DNA from: Archangium primigenium
GTDB taxonomy: Bacteria > Myxococcota > Myxococcia > Myxococcales > Myxococcaceae
Length of the DNA stretch: 64,000 bases
Reading direction: 5' to 3'
Assembly (NCBI RefSeq): GCF_016904885.1
Contig: NZ_JADWYI010000001.1
Location: 2,666,001 to 2,730,000, forward strand
The notes beneath the pieces are model-generated. The model was not told the DNA's origin and did not search any database. It was given only the letters and a program-made list of their open reading frames with translations. This document shows, in pieces, positions 39,458 through 46,604 of the stretch (the first letter of the stretch is position 1; each line of letters begins with the position of its first letter). A program made the position numbers and the translations under genes.

Positions 39458-39553
39458 GTGACTCCGAATCGGGAAGAAGAAGGCTTTCCGGTCGGAGCAC
39501 TGAGCGCTTGCACGGACGCCCCGGCCGGTGAAGGCGGGGCGAGGAAACCGTGC
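39458..39553 (-). promoter_or_regulatory. Attenuator-like RNA: two hairpins, second hides the ThrRS ribosome binding site
   Basis: On the minus strand, hairpin 1 spans 39553-39510: outer stem GCACGG/CCGTGC (39553-39548 with 39515-39510) and inner stem CGCCCCGCC/GGCCGGGGCG with one bulge. It starts 4 nt after the leader-peptide stop. Hairpin 2 pairs GTG-CTCCGA (39500-39492) with TCGGAG-T-CAC (39467-39458), nine pairs with one bulged T; it contains the Shine-Dalgarno GGAG (39465-39462). No T-run follows hairpin 1, so translation control is more likely than intrinsic termination. GTGCG within the leader (39575-39571) can alternatively pair with CGCAC (39554-39550), which would break hairpin 1. 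Confidence 0.65.
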
Positions 39554-39557
39554 GGCG

Positions 39558-39641
39558 TCAGCTCACTGCACGCACACGCGTCCCACGCCCGCCAGGAGTG
39601 GCGGTACGGGTCGCGGTGGTGGTGGAGAGGACGAGGCTCAC
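39558..39641 (-). CDS. Threonine-rich leader peptide upstream of ThrRS paralogue
   Basis: A 27-codon ORF (GTG start, TGA stop). Residues 7-15 read TTTATRTAT, and residue 21 is also Thr: 7 Thr in 27 residues, with three Thr codons in a row. The stop is 102 nt upstream of the ThrRS start codon and is directly followed by strong hairpins. This is the layout of ribosome-mediated attenuation, in which shortage of charged tRNA-Thr stalls the ribosome at the Thr codons. There is no Shine-Dalgarno, but a -10-like CACTTT ends 7 nt before the GTG, so the leader may be translated from a leaderless transcript. Confidence 0.65.
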   Translation of the reverse strand: MSLVLSTTTATRTATPGGRGTRVRAVS

Positions 39642-39648
39642 GCGAACC

Positions 39649-39677
39649 AAAGTGCGCGCGGCGCGCGGCGTTGTCAA
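39649..39677 (-). promoter_or_regulatory. Candidate promoter for the ThrRS leader
   Basis: On the minus strand a perfect TTGACA -35 (39677-39672), 17-nt G+C-rich spacer, and CACTTT (39654-39649) as a weak -10. Start of transcription would fall at about 39641-39642, i.e. on the GTG of the leader peptide. It lies just after the stop of the ankyrin gene, so the ThrRS gene can be transcribed independently of it. Confidence 0.5.
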
Positions 39678-39687
39678 GCCGGGGGGA

Positions 39688-40227
39688 CTACTGGCGCGTG
39701 GCCAGCAGGGAGGCGAGCCGCGCCGAGGTGCGCTCCGCGCCCATGGCCTGCGCGTAGTCGATCGCCCGGCGGCGGGCGGCATCCTGTCGCTGGGAATCGG
39801 CGCCGCGCGCGAGCAGCTCCTCGAGCACCTCGAGCTTGTCGAACATGGCCGCGAACATGAGGGCCGTCTTGCCGTCGGGGCCCGCGCCGTCGACGCGCGC
39901 GCCGCGCGAGAGCAGCAGTCGGGCCATGGACAGGTCTCCCTTGAAGGCGGCGCCGGACAGCGGCGTCTGGCCCCGGTCGTTGGTGCGCTCGGGATCCGCG
40001 CCGTACTCGAGCAGCACGCCCGTGGCCGCGAGGTGCCCGTGGTAGCTGGCGAGCATCAGCAGGGTGTCCCCGCGCTCGTTGCTCAGGTTGGCCGGCAGGC
40101 CCACGCCGAGCAACCACTCGAGCTGGGCCGCCTCCCCGGCGCGGGCGTGCTGGAAGGCGCGGCGCGCCAGCGCCATCACGTCCTCGTCCGTCGTCTTCAC
40201 CTGGGCGTCGCGGGTCTCGGTCTTCAT
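39688..40227 (-). CDS. Ankyrin-repeat protein
   Basis: 179 residues, no signal peptide. About four ankyrin repeats: NERGDTLLMLASYHGHLAATGVLLEYGADP, NDRGQTPLSGAAFKGDLSMARLLLSRGARV, PDGKTALMFAAMFDKLEVLEELLARGADS (each written here only as far as it identifies the repeat), and a degenerate last one. Ankyrin proteins mediate protein contacts; bacterial ones next to oxyR or catalase genes have been tied to peroxide resistance (AnkB of Pseudomonas). Divergent from oxyR across a shared regulatory region, which supports such a role. Confidence 0.88.
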   Translation of the reverse strand: MKTETRDAQVKTTDEDVMALARRAFQHARAGEAAQLEWLLGVGLPANLSNERGDTLLMLASYHGHLAATGVLLEYGADPERTNDRGQTPLSGAAFKGDLSMARLLLSRGARVDGAGPDGKTALMFAAMFDKLEVLEELLARGADSQRQDAARRRAIDYAQAMGAERTSARLASLLATRQ

Positions 40228-40265
40228 GAGCTTGGGGTCCTCGTGGGTACGCCGTGAATGCCCTC

Positions 40266-40295
40266 AAGGTATGCAAAGGGCCTTGAACGGGCCAA
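40266..40295 (-). promoter_or_regulatory. Candidate promoter for the ankyrin gene
   Basis: On the minus strand TTGGCC (40295-40290), 18-nt spacer, TACCTT (40271-40266). The expected transcription start is about 40259, giving a ~32-nt leader with GAGG before the ATG. The OxyR-type palindrome is centred about 65 bp upstream of this start, the standard position of a LysR-family activator site. Confidence 0.45.
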
Positions 40296-40313
40296 GACAT
40301 GGTTCTGATGGAC

Positions 40314-40334
40314 TTGATAGGCCGGGCCTATCAA
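40314..40334. promoter_or_regulatory. OxyR-type operator: 21-bp perfect palindrome
   Basis: Ten-bp arms TTGATAGGCC and GGCCTATCAA around a central G (40324). It contains ATAG-N7-CTAT, the half-site pattern known for OxyR. It overlaps the expected -10 of oxyR (TATCAA at 40329-40334, 9 nt before the oxyR ATG) and sits upstream of the ankyrin promoter, so one bound dimer pair could repress oxyR and activate the ankyrin gene. Only one clean half-site pair is visible, not the tandem pair of E. coli. Confidence 0.7.
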
Positions 40335-40343
40335 TGATGGGGC

Positions 40344-41267
40344 ATGCCCTCCGTCAATGACATCTCCCTGCGGCAGCTCGAATATGTCGTCGCGGTGGCG
40401 GACACGCTCGGCTTTCGGAAGGCCGCCGAGCTCTGTCATGTCTCCCAGCCCGCATTGAGCGCGCAGATCCAACAACTGGAAGACGTCTTGGGGGTGCGGC
40501 TCTTCGAGCGGGACAAGCGCCGGGTGATGCTGACCGCGGCGGGCGAGGAGCTGGTGGCCCGGGCGCGGCGGGTGCTCACGGAGACAGGGGACATCCTCTC
40601 GGCGGCCTCGCGGCTGTCCGACCCGTTCTCCGGCGTGCTGCACCTGGGAGTGATTCCCACCGTGGCGCCCTACGTGCTGCCGGAGGTGGTGCCCGCGGTG
40701 ACGAAGAAGTACCCGCGGCTCAAGCTGCGGCTGCGCGAGGAGAAGACGGAGCTGCTCGTGCGCGGCCTGGAGGAGGGGCGGCTGGACGCGGCCCTGGTGG
40801 CGCTCGACGCGGAGCTGGGGGACGTGGAGCAGGCCGTCATCGCGGAGGACCCCTTCGTCGTGGCGGCGCCGCCCGGCCACCCCGTGGTGAAGAAGGAGCG
40901 CGTGCCGCTCAAGGACCTGGACGAGGAGAACGTGCTGCTCCTGGAGGACGGGCACTGCTTTCGCAGCCAGGCGCTCGCCCTGTGCCGGCGCGTGGGGGCG
41001 CACGAGGTGGACTTCCGCGCCACGAGCCTCACCACGCTCGCGCAGATGGTGATGTCGGGGGAGGGGAGCATCACCCTGTTGCCCGCGCTCGCGGTGCCGC
41101 TGGAGAACCGGCTCGGCCAGCTGGCGGTGCGGCCCCTCGCGCCCGCGCCGAGCCGCACGCTCGCCCTGGTGTGGCGGCCGGGCTACCCCCAGGGGGACGC
41201 GCTCCAGGCCCTCGCGGACACCCTGCGCGCCGCCTGGCCCAGGCCCCGCGAGTCCGCGAAGCGCTAG
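40344..41267 (+). CDS. oxyR: LysR-family hydrogen peroxide sensor OxyR
   Basis: 307 residues. N-terminal helix-turn-helix (QLEYVVAVADTLGFRKAAEL to VRLFERDKR) and a LysR effector domain. Both redox cysteines of OxyR are present: Cys205 and Cys214 in EDGHCFRSQALALC, with the same spacing as Cys199/Cys208 of E. coli. Peroxide forms a disulfide between them and changes DNA binding. Likely regulates the divergent ankyrin gene and itself. No catalase or alkyl hydroperoxide reductase gene lies in the window. The 3' end overlaps convergent gspC by 4 nt. Confidence 0.94.
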   Translation: MPSVNDISLRQLEYVVAVADTLGFRKAAELCHVSQPALSAQIQQLEDVLGVRLFERDKRRVMLTAAGEELVARARRVLTETGDILSAASRLSDPFSGVLHLGVIPTVAPYVLPEVVPAVTKKYPRLKLRLREEKTELLVRGLEEGRLDAALVALDAELGDVEQAVIAEDPFVVAAPPGHPVVKKERVPLKDLDEENVLLLEDGHCFRSQALALCRRVGAHEVDFRATSLTTLAQMVMSGEGSITLLPALAVPLENRLGQLAVRPLAPAPSRTLALVWRPGYPQGDALQALADTLRAAWPRPRESAKR

Positions 41268-42121
41268 CCGCGGACCGTGTACGTCGAGCGCATCACCTGT
41301 CCGTCCCGCTCCACCTCCAGCTCGAAGCGCGAGGCCTCGCGCAGGCGCGGGAAGATCTCGAGGGCGTGCTCCACGCTGCTCAGGTCCAGACCGTTGATGC
41401 GCCGCAGGATGTCCCCGTTGCGCAGGCCCAGCCGCGTGAAGAGGGAGTCCGGGCGGATGGAGAACAGCTTGAAGCCCTGGGCCACGCCCTCCCGGAAGGC
41501 GGGGACCACCCGGGCCTGCATCGCCACCTGGCCGAGGTTGGCGAGCGAGTGGGTCACCTCCTGGCGGGAGATCTCATAGGCCCCGGGGCCCACCTGCCGG
41601 ATGGAGGACTCCGCGCCACGTGGGCTGGAGGGCGCGGGGGCGGCGACAGAGACGGGCGGGACCGCGATGGCCTCGAGCCGCCCGTCGCGCGAGAGCAGGA
41701 CCCGCGTGCGCTCGATGGCGGTCACCCGGGCCCCGTCGAACTCCTCGCCCAACCAGACCGAGCGGGTGCGCTGGGACGCGCTCTCCAGGACGGAGGCGAA
41801 GCTGACGGAGCCGCGGAGCGTGCCGAGCAGCCGCAGATCCGTGCGCGTGGGGATGTCCGCGGAGGCCTCGGGCGCGGGGATGACTTCCTGGCGCAGCTTC
41901 TCGGGCAGGCCGAGGTAGCGCCGCAAGGGCACCAGCGCCAGGGGCGTGGGCAGCGCTTCCTGGCGCGGGGGCGGCGCGCGCAGCACCCGGTCCACGGACG
42001 GGGGCGGAGGTTGGAGCCAGGCCTCCACCACGGCGTTGAGCGACAGGGCGAGCACCGCGCTGGCGCACAGGGCACAGAGCAGGGCGAGGGCGGGGAGGGA
42101 GCGGCGGAGCGAGAGTTCCAT
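41264..42121 (-). CDS. gspC: Type II secretion system protein GspC
   Basis: 285 residues. A single N-terminal membrane helix (about 10-32), a Pro-rich linker, the HR domain around residues 85-150 (TDLRLLGTLRGSVSFASVLES, then SVWLGEEFDG and VTAIERTRVLLSR) and a C-terminal PDZ-like region (about 195-285: FREGVAQGFKLFSIRPDSLF, LGLRNGDILRRINGLDL). GspC bridges the inner-membrane platform and the secretin GspD. It stands alone here: the neighbours are oxyR and an MBL gene, so the other gsp genes must be elsewhere. Start ATG 42121; GGGGG lies about 6 nt upstream. Confidence 0.9.
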   Translation of the reverse strand: MELSLRRSLPALALLCALCASAVLALSLNAVVEAWLQPPPPSVDRVLRAPPPRQEALPTPLALVPLRRYLGLPEKLRQEVIPAPEASADIPTRTDLRLLGTLRGSVSFASVLESASQRTRSVWLGEEFDGARVTAIERTRVLLSRDGRLEAIAVPPVSVAAPAPSSPRGAESSIRQVGPGAYEISRQEVTHSLANLGQVAMQARVVPAFREGVAQGFKLFSIRPDSLFTRLGLRNGDILRRINGLDLSSVEHALEIFPRLREASRFELEVERDGQVMRSTYTVRG

Positions 42122-42225
42122 GCGAATCCCCCGAGCAATCCCGGGACCAGCGGCCCCGTCCGAGAGCGGCATGCCTCCACCAGCACCCGGGTGGTGCCGA
42201 TTTGTCATGGGGACACGCGGGGGAG

Positions 42226-42253
42226 GTGACAGCCCGTCCGCATCCGCTAGCCT
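42226..42253 (+). promoter_or_regulatory. Candidate promoter for leaderless MBL gene
   Basis: GTGACA (42226-42231), 16-nt spacer, TAGCCT (42248-42253), then only 6 nt to the ATG at 42260. Transcription would start at or next to the start codon. No Shine-Dalgarno is present between the -10 and the ATG. Confidence 0.45.
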
Positions 42254-42259
42254 CCCGCC

Positions 42260-43108
42260 ATGCTGACCGAGGTCCAGGCGGGTCCCTATACGATTCGAGG
42301 TATCTCGGTGGGCGGCGTGTACACGTCCTTGCAGGTGCCGGAGCTGGGCGTGGTGCTCGACGCGGGCGTGCCCATCCGCTCCTTCGCCGGGACGGATCGC
42401 ATCTTCTTGAGTCACGGACACTCGGACCACGCGAGCGCGTTGGGCTCGCTGCTCGGCATCCGCTGCCTCATCGGCAAGGGGCCGCCCCAGGTGTTCCTGC
42501 CCGCGGAGATCGAGGCCCCCCTGCGCGAGTCCCTGGCGGTGCAGAGCCGGCTGTTGCGCGCCTCGCTGGACGTGGAGACCGTGCCCCTGCGGCCCGGAGA
42601 CGTCCACCCCCTGGGCCATGGGCTGTTCGTGCGCGCCTTCCGCACGCACCACCCGGTGCCCTCGCTGGGCTACCAGTTCTTCCGCCGCGCCTCCAAGCTC
42701 AAGCCCGAGTTCCAGGGGCTGCCCGGCGAGGAGATCGCCCGGGGGCGCAAGGCGGGCGCGCCGCTGTTCGACGAGGTGGACAAGCTGGAGCTCGCCTACG
42801 CCACCGACACGCTCGCGCGCGTGCTGGAGAGCGCGCCCGAGGTGCTCCAGAGCCGGGTGCTCATCCTCGAGTGCACGTTCCTCGGGGACAAGCGCTCGGT
42901 GGAGGACGCCCAGGAGCGCGCGCACCTGCACTTCGACGAGATCGTCGCGCGCGCCGAGCGCTTCCAGAACGAGGCGCTGGTGCTCATGCACTTCAGCCAG
43001 GCCTACAGCCCCGAGGAGGTGCACGCCCTCATCCAGGCCCGGGTGCCCGAGGTGCTGCGCGAGCGGCTGCGCGTCTTCGCCCCGACCTCGGGCCGCTGGT
43101 TCGGCTGA
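42260..43108 (+). CDS. RNase Z-like metallo-beta-lactamase fold hydrolase
   Basis: 282 residues, soluble. The metal-binding motif LSHGHSDHASAL (about 54-65) is the HxHxDH of the MBL fold; ATDTLARVL (about 180) carries the next Asp, and LVLMHFSQAYSPEEV (about 246-260) the final His. The spacing and the LECTFLGDKRSV segment resemble RNase Z/ElaC-type proteins, which trim tRNA 3' ends, but the exosite arm of true RNase Z is not obvious, so a ribonuclease role is only possible. Confidence 0.8.
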   Translation: MLTEVQAGPYTIRGISVGGVYTSLQVPELGVVLDAGVPIRSFAGTDRIFLSHGHSDHASALGSLLGIRCLIGKGPPQVFLPAEIEAPLRESLAVQSRLLRASLDVETVPLRPGDVHPLGHGLFVRAFRTHHPVPSLGYQFFRRASKLKPEFQGLPGEEIARGRKAGAPLFDEVDKLELAYATDTLARVLESAPEVLQSRVLILECTFLGDKRSVEDAQERAHLHFDEIVARAERFQNEALVLMHFSQAYSPEEVHALIQARVPEVLRERLRVFAPTSGRWFG

Positions 43109-43266
43109 GCGCGGGCGTGGCCGCCGGGCCGCGCCGTGGTCCGCCGGACACGCCCGCTCGGCGGGGCCCGCCCCCTGGTGCGCGCGCAAGTGTCCGGAAC
43201 TCCTCGGCAAGGGGGCGCTGGCATCTCGTGTGCTCTGGGCTCCGGGCAACGGAGGCATTCCAAGTC

Positions 43267-44235
43267 ATGGGCAAGCGAGTCGGCGTACTGATGGGGGGCT
43301 GGGGCGAGGAGCGGGAGATTTCCCTGGTGACCGGCGAGGCCATGGGGGTGGCGCTGGAGTCCCGGGGCCACGAGGTGGTGCGCATCTGCGCGGGCCCCGG
43401 GCTGGACCGGGCGCTGCGCGCGGCGGCGCTCGACGTGGCGGTGCTCGCGCTGCACGGCCGCATGGGCGAGGACGGCAAGGTGCAGGGCCTGCTGGAGTTG
43501 ATGGGCCTGCCCTACACGGGCTCGGGGCTCCTGGCCTCCGCGCTGGCGATGAACAAGCCCATGGCCAAGAAGCTCTTCCGGCTGCACAACCTGTCCACGC
43601 CCCACGGCTACGCGGTGGGCCGCGCCGAGGCCTCGCGGGCGCTGGAGCTGCATGGGGACCTGGGCTTTCCCTGCGTGGTGAAGCCCGCGTGTGGGGGCTC
43701 GTCGGTGGGGCTCACGCTGGTGCGCGAGCCCGAGGCGCTCGAGGCCGCGGTGGCGCTCGCGTGCCAGTTCGGCGGCGAGGCGCTGGTGGAGCGCCTGGCG
43801 CGGGGCCGCGAGGTGACGGTGGGCCTGCTGGGCGACGAGGTTCTCGGAACCTGCGAAATCGTGACGCCGCGCGAGGGCTTCGACTACGAGGCCAAGTACC
43901 AGGGGGGCTCGCGCTACTTCGTGCCCGCGCGCCTGTCGCCCACGCGCCTGGGCAATGTGGAGGCCCTGGCGCTGGGGGCCTGGAGGGCCCTGGGCTGCCG
44001 AGGTTATGGACGCGTTGACCTGATCTGCTCGGACGAGGACAACGACGTGGTGCTGGAGGTGAACACCCTGCCGGGCATGACGCCCACCAGCCTGCTGCCG
44101 AAGATCGCCGCGGCGCGGGGGCTGGATTTTCCCTCGCTGATGGAGCGCATCCTCGCGCTCGCCACGCGCGACGAGGGGGCGGGGAGGGAGGCGCCGCCGC
44201 GGCCCCGGGAGCGGGTGCGCCGGGTGGCGGGTTGA
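43267..44235 (+). CDS. ddl: D-alanine--D-alanine ligase
   Basis: 322 residues, family length. VGVLMGGWGEEREISLVTGEA at the N-terminus, ALHGRMGEDGKVQGLLELMGLPYTG (about 72-96), ATP-grasp KPACGGSSVGLTLV (about 139-152), GRVDLICSDEDNDVVLEVNTLPGMT near 253-277 with the Mg-binding Glu/Asn. Makes the D-Ala-D-Ala dipeptide for peptidoglycan. The ATG at 43267 has GGAGG 11 nt upstream. The last 25 residues are an Arg/Pro-rich tail. Usually found near murC/ftsQ but here it stands alone. Confidence 0.95.
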   Translation: MGKRVGVLMGGWGEEREISLVTGEAMGVALESRGHEVVRICAGPGLDRALRAAALDVAVLALHGRMGEDGKVQGLLELMGLPYTGSGLLASALAMNKPMAKKLFRLHNLSTPHGYAVGRAEASRALELHGDLGFPCVVKPACGGSSVGLTLVREPEALEAAVALACQFGGEALVERLARGREVTVGLLGDEVLGTCEIVTPREGFDYEAKYQGGSRYFVPARLSPTRLGNVEALALGAWRALGCRGYGRVDLICSDEDNDVVLEVNTLPGMTPTSLLPKIAAARGLDFPSLMERILALATRDEGAGREAPPRPRERVRRVAG

Positions 44236-44267
44236 GCCCCGGGCGCCGCTCGCGGGGGCACAAGCAT

Positions 44268-44296
44268 TTGACAGCCACCTGACGCGTCCCTATTGT
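44268..44296 (+). promoter_or_regulatory. Strong sigma70-type promoter of the glycosyltransferase gene
   Basis: A perfect TTGACA -35 (44268-44273), exactly 17-nt spacer and TATTGT -10 (44291-44296). It is the best consensus promoter I see in the window. Expected start about 44303, leaving a leader of about 160 nt before the ATG at 44464. Confidence 0.75.
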
Positions 44297-44314
44297 CCGG
44301 CGCTTCGTAGCTTA

Positions 44315-44454
44315 CCCGGATGACAATCCCTTGTCATTCCGGGCACATAGCTGGAGGGGGGCCTCCGCTGGACCGTGTGCGGCGGTCGGTGTGGGTCGGA
44401 CTTTCTCTCCGCCGGGCAAGGTAAGGACCGCGGCGCAGTCGACCGCGGGAGGGG
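44315..44454 (+). promoter_or_regulatory. Highly folded 5' leader of the glycosyltransferase gene
   Basis: Four consecutive hairpins can be drawn. A: 44315-44343, CCCGGATGACAA pairing with TTGTCATTCCGGG, one bulge, loop TCCC. B: 44343-44380, outer GCACA/TGTGC and inner AGC-T-GGAGG/CCTCC-GCT. C: GGCGG 44381-44385 with CCGCC 44409-44413. D: CCGCGG 44428-44433 with CCGCGG 44443-44448, which takes up the start of the Shine-Dalgarno GGGAGGGG (44447-44454). The leader could be a ligand- or protein-responsive RNA switch. No known riboswitch consensus fits by eye; I checked mentally for the c-di-GMP GEMM type and its GCAAA-containing core is absent. Confidence 0.5.
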
Positions 44455-44463
44455 CCAGGTCAG

Positions 44464-45978
44464 ATGACCACTGTCGAGATCATCTTCTTGGGCGTGTACT
44501 TCAGCGTCCTGTGCGTGCTGGCGGTCTATGGATCGCACCGCTACCGGATGGCGTATCTGTACTACCGCCACAAGTTCAAGCTGCCCACGCCTCGTGGCAC
44601 CCTCGCGGCGCTGCCGCGGGTCACCATCCAACTGCCCATCTTCAACGAGATGTACGTGGTGGAGCGGCTGGTGGATTCGGTGTGCCGGATCGACTACCCG
44701 CGCGAGTTGCTGGAGATCCAGGTGTTGGACGACTCGACGGACGAGACGTGCGGCATCGCGCGGGCGTGCGTGGAGCGCCAGCGTCAGGCGGGCCACGACA
44801 TCGTCTACGTGCACCGCACCAACCGCCAGGGCTTCAAGGCGGGCGCGCTGGAGAACGGCCTGGCCACGGCGCGCGGCGAGTTCGTGGCGGTGTTCGACGC
44901 GGACTTCGTGCCGGCGCCGGACTTCCTCTTGCGCACGGTGCCGTTCTTCGCCGACGCGCAGGTGGGCATGGTGCAGGTGCGCTGGGGCCACCTCAACCGC
45001 GACTACTCCATCCTTACCCAGGCGCAGAGCATCTTCCTGGACGGGCACTTCATCATCGAGCACACGGCGCGCAACCGCTCCGGCTGCTTCTTCAACTTCA
45101 ACGGCACCGCGGGCATCTGGCGCCGGGTGACCATCTCCGACGCGGGCGGCTGGCAGCACGACACGCTCACCGAGGACCTGGACCTGAGCTACCGCGCGCA
45201 GATGAAGGGCTGGCAGTTCATCTTCCTGCCCGAGGTCATCTCCCCGGCCGAGGTGCCGGTGGACATGAACGCCTTCAAGAGCCAGCAGCACCGCTGGGCC
45301 AAGGGCTCCATCCAGACGGCGCGCAAGCTCCTGCCCACCATCCTCAAGAGCGACCTGCCCTTCGCCGTCAAGCGCGAGGCCTTCTTCCACCTGACCAACA
45401 ACCTGGCCTACCTGCTCATGGTGTTGCTCAGCGCGCTCATGCCGCTGTCCATGGTGGTGCGCTTCCAGCACGGGCTGTACGGCACGCTGTTCCTGGACCT
45501 GCCCTTCTTCATCAGCGCCACCGCGAGCGTGTGCTTCTTCTACGTGGCGGCCCAGCGCGAGCGCGGCGCCACGGGGTGGGAGCGGGTGAAGTACCTGCCC
45601 TTCCTGATGAGCCTGGGCATCGGCATGGCCATCAACAACGCGCGCGCGGTGCTCGAGGCGCTCCTGGGCCAGCAGTCCGCCTTCTCGCGCACGCCCAAGA
45701 CGGGCTCGGAGGGCAAGAAGCTCGTCGCGGTGAAGAAGACCTACCGCGGGGACAAGACGCTCATGCCCGTCATCGAGCTGTCCTTCGCGCTCTACTTCAC
45801 CGGGGCGCTCTGGTTCGCCATCGACAAGCGCATCTACACCTCGCTGCCCTTCATCATGCTCTTCCAGCTGGGCTTCCTGTACGTGGGCGTGTCGAGCCTG
45901 TTGCAGGGCCGGCTGCGCCTGAGCGAGGCCGCTCCTCCGGCCGTGGTGCCCGAGGAGCAGCCCCGCCGCGCGGCGTGA
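44464..45978 (+). CDS. Membrane family 2 glycosyltransferase, cellulose-synthase-like
   Basis: 504 residues. N-terminal helix (about 5-25), cytoplasmic GT-A domain with VTIQLPIFNEMYVVERLV (about 58-75), VLDDSTDET (about 98-106), FDADFVP (about 142-148), TEDLDL (about 238-243) and the processive QQHRW motif (about 278-282), then four or more C-terminal helices. This D,D,D,QxxRW pattern marks processive beta-glycan synthases such as CslA-like glucan/mannan or cellulose synthases. It has no PilZ domain. Product unknown; an exopolysaccharide or matrix glucan is likely. Expression looks regulated through the folded leader upstream. Confidence 0.88.
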   Translation: MTTVEIIFLGVYFSVLCVLAVYGSHRYRMAYLYYRHKFKLPTPRGTLAALPRVTIQLPIFNEMYVVERLVDSVCRIDYPRELLEIQVLDDSTDETCGIARACVERQRQAGHDIVYVHRTNRQGFKAGALENGLATARGEFVAVFDADFVPAPDFLLRTVPFFADAQVGMVQVRWGHLNRDYSILTQAQSIFLDGHFIIEHTARNRSGCFFNFNGTAGIWRRVTISDAGGWQHDTLTEDLDLSYRAQMKGWQFIFLPEVISPAEVPVDMNAFKSQQHRWAKGSIQTARKLLPTILKSDLPFAVKREAFFHLTNNLAYLLMVLLSALMPLSMVVRFQHGLYGTLFLDLPFFISATASVCFFYVAAQRERGATGWERVKYLPFLMSLGIGMAINNARAVLEALLGQQSAFSRTPKTGSEGKKLVAVKKTYRGDKTLMPVIELSFALYFTGALWFAIDKRIYTSLPFIMLFQLGFLYVGVSSLLQGRLRLSEAAPPAVVPEEQPRRAA

Positions 45979-46006
45979 TGCGGGGGATGAGGGCCCCGCG
46001 GGCCGT

Positions 46007-46543
46007 TCAGGGCGTCGGCGGTGTGCCGGCGTCCGGCGCCGGGGCCGGCTCTCCGCGCAGCAGTCGCTGCTCCTTCCACACCGGCTCGGGGCCCTGGGTC
46101 GCCGGCTGGCAGTCCTCGTCGAGCGCCGTGGACGTCACCGCGCGCAGGGTGAGCCCCTGGGCATCGCAGCGCACCGCCTGGGTGGGGAAGTGGACCGGGC
46201 AGGGCGCGCCGCCGGGCGTGAAGGCGGTGGCCTGGGTATCGCCCACGAAGCCCTCGGCTGTCCGGTGCAGGACAATGCTCACCGTGGTGCCCGCGTCGGG
46301 GACGGGCTCGGCGGGCTCGCGCACCCGGGTCACCGCCAGACTCAGCGTGCCGCCGTCATCCTCGCCGAGGTAGCGAAACGCGCCGTTGTCCGCGTGGTGG
46401 TAGGTGCCCGCCTGGTTCTGCTCGCACCCCGGGGGAAGGGGAAGCGGGGGCACCGTGACGGGCGGTGCGGGGGGCCGGGCCGCGCAGCCGGCGAGGGCGG
46501 AGGCGAGTCCGCCGAGGACAATCCAGGAACGGTTGGGTGACAT
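46007..46543 (-). CDS. Hypothetical lipoprotein
   Basis: 178 residues. Lipoprotein signal with lipobox ALAGC (Cys20), Pro-rich linker, then a small beta-rich domain (GTYHHADNGAFRYLGEDDGG, SIVLHRTAEGFVGDTQA) and a disordered Pro/Ala tail ending PDAGTPPTP. No named family recognised. Convergent with the glycosyltransferase gene and divergent from the PEGA gene. Confidence 0.78.
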   Translation of the reverse strand: MSPNRSWIVLGGLASALAGCAARPPAPPVTVPPLPLPPGCEQNQAGTYHHADNGAFRYLGEDDGGTLSLAVTRVREPAEPVPDAGTTVSIVLHRTAEGFVGDTQATAFTPGGAPCPVHFPTQAVRCDAQGLTLRAVTSTALDEDCQPATQGPEPVWKEQRLLRGEPAPAPDAGTPPTP

Positions 46544-46565
46544 GCGGCCGCGATCTTCCCTTAGT

Positions 46566-46594
46566 TTGATTCCCCGCGTTCGACTCTCTAACCT
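46566..46594 (+). promoter_or_regulatory. Candidate promoter for the PEGA-domain gene
   Basis: TTGATT (46566-46571), 17-nt spacer, TAACCT (46589-46594), 10 nt before the ATG at 46605. It lies in the 61-nt divergent gap with the lipoprotein gene at 46543. Confidence 0.5.
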
Positions 46595-46604
46595 TGGGGG
46601 CGCC

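Noticed and set aside
39456-39687. T-box riboswitch before the ThrRS paralogue
   Set aside because: No AGGGTGG-type T-box sequence or specifier-loop stem is seen; a Thr-rich leader ORF with hairpins explains the region better.
44303-44463. c-di-GMP (GEMM) riboswitch in the glycosyltransferase leader
   Set aside because: Hairpins are present but the GEMM core (GCAAA and tetraloop-receptor parts) could not be found by eye; kept only as an unclassified structured leader.
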